NCBI GenBank assembly: GCA_017480545.1
Contig: JAFVAI010000020.1
Coordinates: forward strand, 1 to 60,734
DNA from: Schwartzia sp. (in: firmicutes)
GTDB lineage: Bacteria > Bacillota > Negativicutes > Selenomonadales > Selenomonadaceae
DNA length: 60,734 nucleotides
Direction: 5' to 3'
Below the pieces are notes generated by a model. The model was not told the origin of the DNA, did no database searches, and worked only from the letters and a program-made list of their open reading frames with translations. Within the stretch, counting starts at the first letter, position 1. Every line of letters starts with the position of its first letter. The translations under genes and the position numbers were made by a program. This document shows, piece by piece, positions 38,102-45,074 of the stretch.

Positions 38102-39016
38102 TTATTTTACCCAAGGTGGCAAAAAAGAATAAATCCTTGGAAATTGAACGCAAAGCCAACGTTGGCTTTCTTCAAAGTCTTTCATTGAATGAGAGTCTGT
38201 CCCTATCGAGAGATGGATTTGCTTTTGTGATACAAAGCCAAGCACAACCTCTCTCATGTGCTGTAGCAGAGCCGCATCCAAGTTGTAGCGGTTCATGTAT
38301 TCTGCGGGGAAAAATTCCCACTCGACCCCCTTCCCACCGTGATTCCAAAATTGATTCAACAACGATTTCAATTCGCCGCTTAGATCGACCCCGTTATTTC
38401 CACGAAAATTCGATTGTCTTATGGCTGTCCGGATTGGATGCGCCAAAAAAGTTTCTCCGTTAAACCTCTTTGCGAGTTCAAATGCAATATCCTTGCGAAA
38501 CGAAAAACTGGTTTCCACAGCGAAATCCGAACGCATTTTTCGAGCTTCCATCAGGTCAATTCTATCAAAATTTCCATCGTCATACTCCAGATGATTTCTG
38601 TGCAAATGGATGATCGCAGCCAAATCCCTTGTCCGTGCGTCTTTGATGACTTGATTTTTAGGAAACGCGCGGTCTATGTCATGTGCCCAATCCGTATACC
38701 CTAGTTTCTTGTAACAGGATTGGATGATATGCGCTTCCGCCGAACGGATTCCCGCCAATTCATTTTCCAGTGCGTATGAATAACACTTCAAATTTGGAAA
38801 ATATACGAGAATGTCTGGGATTTTATTCACGGTCACTTCGCAACCAATAACTATCCTCGTCTTGTCGCATGCAACAGGGGGATTTTGGAAGAATCCAATC
38901 GAGTTATGATCCGTTACAGATATAACGCGATGATTCATTGCAAAAGAGGATATATCCTGCAATGAGCCATCGGAGAAAACCGTATGCAGATGCAAGTCGG
39001 CCAATGTTCGTTCCAT
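38102..39016 (-). CDS. PHP-domain phosphoesterase, last gene of the RiPP island
   Basis: A 304-residue protein with a full set of PHP metal ligands: DLHLHTVFSDGSL, VTDHNSIGF, GCEVTVN, HLHRNHLEY, FLAHPIRTA and GTDSHSMKD. It is not close to the HisJ-like protein at 17154. PHP enzymes cleave phosphomonoesters or cyclic phosphates. Here it begins one base after the kinase gene ends, so it may remove a phosphate placed by that kinase or act on a peptide-linked phosphate. The exact role is unknown. Codon use is AT-richer than in the flanking chromosome. Confidence 0.75.
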   Translation of the reverse strand: MERTLADLHLHTVFSDGSLQDISSFAMNHRVISVTDHNSIGFFQNPPVACDKTRIVIGCEVTVNKIPDILVYFPNLKCYSYALENELAGIRSAEAHIIQSCYKKLGYTDWAHDIDRAFPKNQVIKDARTRDLAAIIHLHRNHLEYDDGNFDRIDLMEARKMRSDFAVETSFSFRKDIAFELAKRFNGETFLAHPIRTAIRQSNFRGNNGVDLSGELKSLLNQFWNHGGKGVEWEFFPAEYMNRYNLDAALLQHMREVVLGFVSQKQIHLSIGTDSHSMKDFEESQRWLCVQFPRIYSFLPPWVK

Positions 39017-39017
39017 T

Positions 39018-39641
39018 TCACGATTTTCCCTTATCTTTTTGCGGAAGGATTATATCAACACAATCCGCATCGTTTTTCCACGCTTTGCCATAAGACAATA
39101 TGTATTTCGCGCATTTATCGGCCCCCAATTCAGTGGTATCAACAATTATTTCATCTTTGGCCTTGCCTTTGGTCAAATCGGTTTTTGCGTATAGTTTCCG
39201 CAGAAGAGGAACACTCATATATTCTCCGCGCTTTCCGCTACGGGATTGATTGCGTTTAAGTACTTTGTCGAGCGGAGCGTCCAAATAAAATTTTTGGACG
39301 TATATATCTCCCAGTTTTCCCAGTTCCTCTCCAAAGAGGAATGATAAAAATTCGCTTTCATCCCCCAGATCGTCAAAAACATAGTCCACAACTACGTCAA
39401 AATCTTCCAGCAAAAAGCTCTTGGTCAAGATTGCCGCATTCCGTATGGCAAATTTCTCCCTGCTAATACATGGCTTGCGGGAATCGTACAACTGAAAATC
39501 GTCAACGGGGATACGCGCTTTCTTTTTCGCAGAGTCCATCGATGCGATTTTCTTTGAAATCGTCGTTTTCCCTACAGCGGGAGATCCTCGCAAAATTATT
39601 AACCGCGGATAGCTGTTTCCTTCATTGTCCAATACAGGCAT
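39018..39641 (-). CDS. P-loop kinase of the AAA_33/zeta-like type
   Basis: About 207 residues with Walker A GSPAVGKTT near the N-terminus, VDDFQLYD as a probable catalytic Asp region, VVVDYVFDD as the Walker B-like strand and an Arg-bearing lid (RNQSRSGKRGEYMS). Proteins of this kind phosphorylate small molecules, nucleotides or UDP-sugars. It is not the HPr-kinase-like enzyme of some lasso clusters. Start: AGAGGAG is one base from the ATG at 39647 but seven from the ATG at 39641, so the latter is preferred. Confidence 0.7.
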   Translation of the reverse strand: MPVLDNEGNSYPRLIILRGSPAVGKTTISKKIASMDSAKKKARIPVDDFQLYDSRKPCISREKFAIRNAAILTKSFLLEDFDVVVDYVFDDLGDESEFLSFLFGEELGKLGDIYVQKFYLDAPLDKVLKRNQSRSGKRGEYMSVPLLRKLYAKTDLTKGKAKDEIIVDTTELGADKCAKYILSYGKAWKNDADCVDIILPQKDKGKS

Positions 39642-39684
39642 TTTCATGCTCCTCTCAATTTTTGTTTTATGATCATAAAGCCGA

Positions 39685-40647
39685 TTACATTCTATAAATT
39701 CCTATTTGATTTTCTATATACTCTTCATATTTTTGTTCTAAGTCGTTAAACTCCCCCCATTTCATTCCACGCTGAAGAACATCGCATTGGCACGCGGCAG
39801 CTTCAAAAGCAATGTTGGATTGCTCAATGATATTCGGCGGAACTTCAGATGCTAGCGCATATGATGCATGGGAAAGCACTTTGCAGACTTTTTTCGGTGG
39901 GAGAAAATCGTTAATCGAAGTTTCTATCCCGTTTTCGCAAAAGTATTGTTTTATCTCGTCGCGACGTTTTGACGATGAATATATTTCCAGTGTGCCTTGG
40001 AAATTTCGCTTTTTCAGTTCCGAAACATAGTATACCAATTGGGCATTGTCCCATTTGTCCGTGATTTTCCCAAACATAGCAGCGTTTCCACTTTTTGTCC
40101 CGGGATAAAAGTATTTGGGGTTTGGAACATAACGCTTTGCGTAATATAGATTGTCCTTCGTGATTCCCATTGCGTTCCATGTATCGCGGCAATCTTCATA
40201 GGTGACAATCTTTTTCGCGGATTTCAGCATCTTGCGGAGCAGTTCTGCCAATCCTTCATTGCGGCCCAAGCGGAATAAATCGCTCCCGGCATGTCGCAAG
40301 ATGAGCGGACGGCCTAGCAACAGCGAAACAACGTACGCCGCATATCCATAGGGAAAGAGATAATTGCCTTCAACCACATCCACTTCGAATCTCCGTGATA
40401 TGGAAAGCGCAGATGATACGAGACGCTCCGAAAATAGCTGTGTATATGGAATGTGCCAGTCCATCTTGGAGTCAACAACAGTTGCTCCATTTTTTCCGCC
40501 CGTTGGCAAGCAATGTTCGCCCTTGCGGCAGGCGGTGACGGCTCGTGCGCGGATTCCGTGCGCAGCATATTCTCGCATTCTCCAATATGCCGCGACGGAA
40601 GTTCCGCCTTCCAGAGGTGGGTATTTACCAATGTACAATAGGTTCAT
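39685..40647 (-). CDS. GT4-like glycosyltransferase in the RiPP island
   Basis: A 320-residue GT-B fold protein. The N-terminal domain has IGKYPPLEGGTSVAAYW, typical of the acceptor side of GT4 enzymes, then LILRHAGSDLFRL, and the C-terminal domain has YALASEVPPNIIEQSNIAF, like the donor-site EP...E region. No membrane segment. It overlaps the AsnB-like gene by 23 bp. A sugar may be added to the peptide, but a role in another glycan cannot be excluded. Confidence 0.7.
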   Translation of the reverse strand: MNLLYIGKYPPLEGGTSVAAYWRMREYAAHGIRARAVTACRKGEHCLPTGGKNGATVVDSKMDWHIPYTQLFSERLVSSALSISRRFEVDVVEGNYLFPYGYAAYVVSLLLGRPLILRHAGSDLFRLGRNEGLAELLRKMLKSAKKIVTYEDCRDTWNAMGITKDNLYYAKRYVPNPKYFYPGTKSGNAAMFGKITDKWDNAQLVYYVSELKKRNFQGTLEIYSSSKRRDEIKQYFCENGIETSINDFLPPKKVCKVLSHASYALASEVPPNIIEQSNIAFEAAACQCDVLQRGMKWGEFNDLEQKYEEYIENQIGIYRM

Positions 40648-42208
40648 GAAATTTCTCCATTCTTTCTATATCCTCCTCCCATTCTGCTGCATCGGGGCTT
40701 TCCATGGGCGCCAATGTGAAATATTTGTGCAGAATATCAAACATCATGCAGTTCACGGAAGAAAAATCGAGCAATTCTCCGTACGGATGCTTGCAATCCT
40801 TATAAGCAGAAGAAATTCCATGAAGCCGATCCAAAAAACATTTCGGAATGACCGAAGGCATCGCCAGTTTTTTTCGCAGAACTAATGAAGCAAGATTATG
40901 GGGAGACAAGTACTGAAGCAAGAATTTTCTGAGCGGCAGTTTTGTCTCATGGTCATTGCAAAGCCAAGAGATGGGAAGGGAACGCAAAACGTCAGTTAAG
41001 CGCTTGTCCATATAAAGGGGAACGGAATGTACTTTGAATTTTCGGGCGGTATGCTCGATGCAGTTTAAGTGATAATTGGTCAATGCTGTGCCCAACAAAA
41101 AAGTTTGCACGATGCCGCGATAACGTTCTTTTTCTTCGGGCAAAGGAAATAGCTTGCATATTTCATCATGAAGGTGATGTCCCATTGCCCGCTGTTTCAG
41201 CTTGTCCACGAATCCATAAGGATGCGTAAACGGCCAATAATACCCAGCGAGCAATTCGTCGGCTCCTTCGCCGGGAAACAGAACCGTTCCCTGCGGGCAG
41301 GAGAGTTCCTTGGCGAACAAATAGTAAGCAAACCCGCCCAGCGGGGAAAAAATCCCGTCCAACTCCAGTGCTTCTATGGAATGCAAATATTCCGGAACAT
41401 AGCGGATGGCATCTTCCGGGAATACAATTTCACGATGATGGGAGGAAATCAGCTTGGCCACGGAGTCTGCATAGAACACGTCTTCTTTGTTGTCGCCGGA
41501 CGAAAAGGTTGCCGTATGGATCGTTTGGCATTGCGCTGCAATAATGGACAAAGCCGTGGAATCCATGCCTCCGGACAGCAAGAACAACTTGTCGCCTTGC
41601 AGCTTTGCCATAGAATCTCGCACGACATCTTCAAGCGCGGCCAAAAATGCTCCATAAGCATCGTCGAACTCCAAGAACGTCTGCCGCGCCTCCTCATGAT
41701 TCTTCCGAAAGCTGATTGTCTGCGCATCCGCCATGCGCAAAATCTCGTTTCGCTTGACTTGTTTGATTCCGCGAAACAATGTGGCATCTTCTTGGTAAAT
41801 ATATCCCAGCGAGGAGCATTCTTCCAGTGCATCTATGTCATATTCCACAACCGGGAGCTCGCGGGAGGACAAAATCAGCTTTATATCGGAGGCAAATAAT
41901 ATCCCGTCTTTCAGCGGCGCGTAATAAACATTCCTTGTTCCCCAATAATCCCTTTGCAGGCGCAATTCATCGTTGATAATGACAACAGATTCCATTGCGG
42001 ACTGTTTTGCGGCTTCTTTGCCAAGGCGCAATTCCAATGCTGCAGCCGGTTTGACGGAAGCTTCCAGTTCTTTAGAATAGGTGATGCACGTGCTCATGTT
42101 TCCATAAAACTTAGCATCGTCGATATGCTCGGATAAACGATCCCGAATTGCGGACTTGTGTCGCTCGGCATCGATGCCGTAAAAACCGAGGAAGCCTGTA
42201 ATTTTCAT
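40625..42208 (-). CDS. Asparagine-synthetase-like enzyme, lasso-cyclase type
   Basis: A 527-residue protein. The N-terminal domain (about 1-170) resembles the glutaminase fold but starts MKITGFLGFYG with no Cys2, so it should not release ammonia from glutamine. The C-terminal synthetase domain has the ATP/PPi loop LLSGGMDST and a second motif, LFPGEGADELLAGYY. In lasso pathways such C proteins activate a side-chain carboxylate and close a macrolactam. Together with the adjacent RRE protein (ATGA overlap) this suggests carboxylate activation on the Cys-rich peptide. Real Asn synthesis is unlikely. Confidence 0.8.
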   Translation of the reverse strand: MKITGFLGFYGIDAERHKSAIRDRLSEHIDDAKFYGNMSTCITYSKELEASVKPAAALELRLGKEAAKQSAMESVVIINDELRLQRDYWGTRNVYYAPLKDGILFASDIKLILSSRELPVVEYDIDALEECSSLGYIYQEDATLFRGIKQVKRNEILRMADAQTISFRKNHEEARQTFLEFDDAYGAFLAALEDVVRDSMAKLQGDKLFLLSGGMDSTALSIIAAQCQTIHTATFSSGDNKEDVFYADSVAKLISSHHREIVFPEDAIRYVPEYLHSIEALELDGIFSPLGGFAYYLFAKELSCPQGTVLFPGEGADELLAGYYWPFTHPYGFVDKLKQRAMGHHLHDEICKLFPLPEEKERYRGIVQTFLLGTALTNYHLNCIEHTARKFKVHSVPLYMDKRLTDVLRSLPISWLCNDHETKLPLRKFLLQYLSPHNLASLVLRKKLAMPSVIPKCFLDRLHGISSAYKDCKHPYGELLDFSSVNCMMFDILHKYFTLAPMESPDAAEWEEDIERMEKFHEPIVHW

Positions 42209-42504
42209 GTCCCCACGCTTTCAGCCGTGGTGGCAAGTCCGTGTTCGAAGAGCGATTGCATGTACTCTTTGACATCGGAATCGACTTGGCTCTCCTCCGC
42301 ATCGTATTCCCGGCAAATTGTTTCCCTGATTTCTTTGAAGCGGACTCGATCTCGTATCATCGTTAATAGTGCATATTCCATTTCAGTCAAGTTATATTGT
42401 TGCCCGTGCCTTTTGTCCAGAAGGAAAAACTTTTCGTTCAGAATGTTTTTTAGTGTGGCATCGGGGGAAAGCGCAAAAATTGTTTGATCGTTTATTTCCA
42501 GCAT
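42205..42504 (-). CDS. PqqD-like RRE protein (leader-peptide binding)
   Basis: A 99-residue protein with the PqqD/RRE pattern: an N-terminal beta strand pair (FFLLDKRHGQQYNLTEME), a helix beginning YALLTMIRD, and a winged helix-turn-helix-like C-terminus (KEIRETICREYDAEESQVDSD). RRE proteins hold the leader of a precursor peptide in place for the modifying enzymes. The start at 42504 has AGGAGG seven bases upstream. It overlaps the SPASM enzyme by 13 bp and the AsnB-like gene by four. Confidence 0.82.
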   Translation of the reverse strand: MLEINDQTIFALSPDATLKNILNEKFFLLDKRHGQQYNLTEMEYALLTMIRDRVRFKEIRETICREYDAEESQVDSDVKEYMQSLFEHGLATTAESVGT

Positions 42505-43499
42505 TGCGGATCCTCCTGCATATAATCTCCCGTGGCGGCGTAGGCCATCGAGCGGCATCCCCTGCATTCCGTGAAATGCTCGCACCCGTTGCATTTCCCT
42601 TTGTACGAAGAATAATCACGCAGCCTCCAAAGCACATCCGAGTTATACCAAGTGTCGATAATCCCATTCGTCAGCACATTGCCAATAGGAATCGGCAATC
42701 TCCGGCAAGGGAGAATCGTGGCATCAGGCAAAATCGTCAAAGCGTTCACGCCAGCGGAACACATGGCGCCCACAGTTTCGTCGGTGCCGCACAGGCAATA
42801 GAGCGTTCTGTAGAGCAATAGGCAAGGTTTGGTAATTTGGAACGCTTTGCGCGTCATGTATTCAAATATTTCTTTTGTTTCCAACGCGTCCAGTACCCAT
42901 CCCTTGTGCTGTTCTCCCTGCCCTTCCGGCATGAACCGTTCCAGCGCAAAATAATCGACGTCCAACCGGCCGAGCAGCGAAATCAATTTGGGGATATCTT
43001 GCTTATTGTTCTTGGTAACCGTTGTCATCACGCTTACAGAAAATCCGTTTTTCTTCAATTTTTTGATTGCGTTCACTACTTTTGCATAATCCCCGTCGCC
43101 TCTGACGCTGTCATGCAAATCTTCCGATGAACCTTCGAGAGATACTTGGATTCTTCTCAGTTTTGCGAAACATTTCAGCCGTGCCATGTCCTCATCAGTC
43201 AGCAAGGTTCCGTTCGTCAAAATGTCATATCCGCTCAGATTTGGGCACTCTTTTTCCACATATTCCAGCAATTGAAACAGGTCACCTCGCCGGGTGAACG
43301 GCTCTCCGCCTGTCAGCGACGCATTTCCGGCAAAGCCCCACTTCCCCAAGGCATCGTTGATTGCCCATGCTATTTGGCGCAACTGCTCAATCCCCAGTTC
43401 CCTCGCATTATCATAGTTTTCGTGATAGCAATGCTTGCATCGATTATTGCATACATCAGTTATATGCCATTGGAAATAGAAATCCGTATTTTCACTCAT
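42492..43499 (-). CDS. Radical SAM/SPASM maturase
   Basis: A 335-residue protein. The cluster motif is CNNRCKHC, with LTGGEPFTRRGDL and ILTNGTLLT. The C-terminal SPASM domain reads CSAGVNALTILPDATILPC and then CNGCEHFTECRGC, with a final Cys in EDPQC, enough for two auxiliary Fe-S clusters. SPASM enzymes commonly modify ribosomal peptides by thioether or C-C bond formation. The start at 43499 follows GGAGAGGG and overlaps the previous gene by four bases; an upstream in-frame start at 43568 lacks such a site. Confidence 0.88.
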   Translation of the reverse strand: MSENTDFYFQWHITDVCNNRCKHCYHENYDNARELGIEQLRQIAWAINDALGKWGFAGNASLTGGEPFTRRGDLFQLLEYVEKECPNLSGYDILTNGTLLTDEDMARLKCFAKLRRIQVSLEGSSEDLHDSVRGDGDYAKVVNAIKKLKKNGFSVSVMTTVTKNNKQDIPKLISLLGRLDVDYFALERFMPEGQGEQHKGWVLDALETKEIFEYMTRKAFQITKPCLLLYRTLYCLCGTDETVGAMCSAGVNALTILPDATILPCRRLPIPIGNVLTNGIIDTWYNSDVLWRLRDYSSYKGKCNGCEHFTECRGCRSMAYAATGDYMQEDPQCWK

Positions 43500-44389
43500 T
43501 GAAATCCCTCTCCATAATTTGACAGCAGGAATTTTGGGCACAGGGAGCCATGTTTGCACTTTCGGCACTCCTCCCGCTCCAGCTTTGGGGCGCCCTCTGA
43601 ACGAGAAATCTCCATGGACTGCTCCCCCAAGAAAATAATATCCACATCTTCCACCCGCTCCTGCCTGTCCGTCAGCCGCTCGTCAACACAGAAGGGAAAA
43701 TCCCTGAACAAGACCGGAAAGCCGGCCTCGTTTGCCATGTCAAGCGTTTTGCTGATAACCTCCTTGCAATCCAACGCCGAAAAAAGCAAATCGCGATGGT
43801 AGAAAGCGAATCCACGAAAACAAAAATGCGTAAAGACCAGTCGTCGAATGCCGGGAAGTGCTTGAATCGTCGCCAATATCCGGGGCATATCATCAATGTT
43901 TTCTTTGCAAATCACGCAATTGACATTGACCTTGATGCCCGCTTCGCATAGCTCGACGATGCTGTTCATTGTACGGGAAAAGCTGTCGGGGGTTCCTGTT
44001 ATTTTGTCGTGGATTGCGGAATGCGATCCATGAACAGACGTCGTGACTTCGTCCACTTCAGATGCCTTCAAAAGCTGTGTCAACCACTGGCTGCTTTCAA
44101 AGTCACAATTCGTGGACAGAATGACGCTGTTGCATATACGCTTGGCCGCATGAAAAATTGCGCCCAAGTCATCCCGCATCGTCGGCTCTCCGCCCGCGAT
44201 ATACAGGCGGTTCAACGATCCGCGTTCCCTTCGGTATCTTTCCAACGATGCCTTGATTCGATCCACGGAAGGCAGGATTTGATTGCTCCCGTCCGGTTCC
44301 ATGCGTTCCATGCAAAACAAACAGTTATGATTGCAAATCCTGTCCAGCCCATCCAGATATTTTCCGACGTGAACCACAGCCGTCCTCAT
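43496..44389 (-). CDS. Radical SAM enzyme with short C-terminal Cys cluster
   Basis: About 297 residues. The cluster motif is CNHNCLFC, with LYIAGGEPTMRDDL and VILSTNCDF. The C-terminus has CRKCKHGSLC, consistent with one auxiliary cluster (twitch-like) rather than full SPASM. It is the first enzyme after the precursor gene. The start at 44389 has GGGGGG four bases upstream; a GTG at 44431 lies inside the attenuator hairpin and is less likely. The reaction is unknown. Confidence 0.83.
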   Translation of the reverse strand: MRTAVVHVGKYLDGLDRICNHNCLFCMERMEPDGSNQILPSVDRIKASLERYRRERGSLNRLYIAGGEPTMRDDLGAIFHAAKRICNSVILSTNCDFESSQWLTQLLKASEVDEVTTSVHGSHSAIHDKITGTPDSFSRTMNSIVELCEAGIKVNVNCVICKENIDDMPRILATIQALPGIRRLVFTHFCFRGFAFYHRDLLFSALDCKEVISKTLDMANEAGFPVLFRDFPFCVDERLTDRQERVEDVDIIFLGEQSMEISRSEGAPKLEREECRKCKHGSLCPKFLLSNYGEGFQ

Positions 44390-44401
44390 GTTTCCCCCCA
44401 T

Positions 44402-44439
44402 AAAAAGGAACGGATTGCGCGCCTTTTCCACACAATCCG
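44402..44439 (-). terminator. Attenuator-like hairpin between precursor and enzyme genes
   Basis: On the minus strand CGGATTGTGTG pairs with CGCGCAATCCG (11 pairs, two G-U) and is followed by TTCCTTTTT. It lies 25 bases after the precursor stop and just before the first radical-SAM gene. Such leaky terminators allow far more precursor than enzyme message. Confidence 0.65.
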
Positions 44440-44464
44440 CCTGATTCGGTTCGCTGCCGTTTCG

Positions 44465-44596
44465 TTAGCCTCGGCAAGCATGGCACGACGAGCATCCGCG
44501 ACACGTTACTGTTTTTTTGATATACGCCTCCATGACCGTAAAAACGAAGTCGTTCTTTTGACTGGCGCGCAGTACGGGCTTGTTGTATTGTTTCAT
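44465..44596 (-). CDS. Candidate RiPP precursor peptide, 43 residues, Cys-rich tail
   Basis: A 43-residue peptide that starts at the ATG at 44594-44596, nine bases after GAAAGGAGG, and stops with TAA at 44465-44467. It opens MKQYNKPVLR, where YNKPVL fits the YxxPxL motif recognised by RRE domains in lasso-type leaders. The middle (KNDFVFTVMEAYIKK) is the probable leader end, and the C-terminus is TCRGCSSCHACRG: four cysteines each three residues apart. It is directly upstream of two radical-SAM genes, an RRE gene and a cyclase-like gene, in the same direction. No acidic residue sits where a lasso ring would close. I do not know this family. Coding status rests on ribosome site, position and motif. 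Confidence 0.82.
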   Translation of the reverse strand: MKQYNKPVLRASQKNDFVFTVMEAYIKKTVTCRGCSSCHACRG

Positions 44597-44628
44597 GGCC
44601 GATTCCTCCTTTCTCTTTATTTTCTATA

Positions 44629-44655
44629 ATTATAGCATATATATATATATATCAA
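44629..44655 (-). promoter_or_regulatory. Promoter of the RiPP operon with (TA)8 spacer
   Basis: On the minus strand TTGATA (44650-44655) and TATAAT (44629-44634) with 15 bases between; shifting the -35 to TCTTGA gives 18. The spacer is largely (AT)8 at 44637-44652. Changes in repeat number would change promoter spacing. The AT-rich stretch 44656-44782 beyond it shows no gene. Confidence 0.6.
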
Positions 44656-44782
44656 GATAATAATTTTTTATATATTTTTTCATCATTTTCTCTGCGCCCT
44701 TGATTGCCAAGGATAGTGCCTACTCATTGTCAAATATATTACAAGAATATTTTTCCAAAAAATATAAAGGCATTGTGCATAT

Positions 44783-44994
44783 GTTCCCGGAGGCGACGCC
44801 ACGGCGGAAGCCATGAACGAAGCGGAGCGCATCGCCAAGCGCAAGCTGCCCGTCGCCGTCATCGACACGGAAAACGGCTTCGTGAAGCTGGGCCTCGCGA
44901 AAAATTTGGCAAAAATGGACATCTCCGATTTCCGGCGTGGACAAGCTGTCCGAGGACAGCCTACTCCGGGTGTGGCGGAGGATGAGCCGGTAAA
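44783..44994 (+). pseudogene. Frameshifted copy of the 3' end of bchD
   Basis: Matches 37779-37990 at about 90 percent by hand count (roughly 19 substitutions, a 3-bp deletion and a 1-bp insertion in a GGCGTGG stretch that shifts the frame). It begins abruptly after AT-rich DNA and ends at the equivalent of the bchD stop codon. It marks the far side of the RiPP island from the intact bchD. Confidence 0.9.
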
Positions 44995-45002
44995 GAGAAA
45001 AC

Positions 45003-45049
45003 AAAAAGCTGTCCGTGAAGGGAATTTTCCCTTTGCGGACAGCTTTTTT
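45003..45049. terminator. Bidirectional terminator
   Basis: AAAAAGCTGTCCG (45003-45015) pairs with CGGACAGCTTTTTT (45036-45049). It follows the bchD fragment and ends the minus-strand nuclease gene. Confidence 0.85.
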
Positions 45050-45074
45050 GCAAAGCACAATATGTATGCGGTTC

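Noticed and set aside
39018..39641. Zeta toxin
   Set aside because: The P-loop and length fit loosely, but there is no antitoxin partner and the gene is embedded in a biosynthetic operon; a tailoring kinase is more likely.
38102..44596. A classical lasso-peptide cluster
   Set aside because: RRE, AsnB-like enzyme and YxxPxL leader fit, but there is no transglutaminase-like B2 protease, the core has no Asp/Glu at ring positions 7-9, and two radical-SAM enzymes are not part of the standard pathway.
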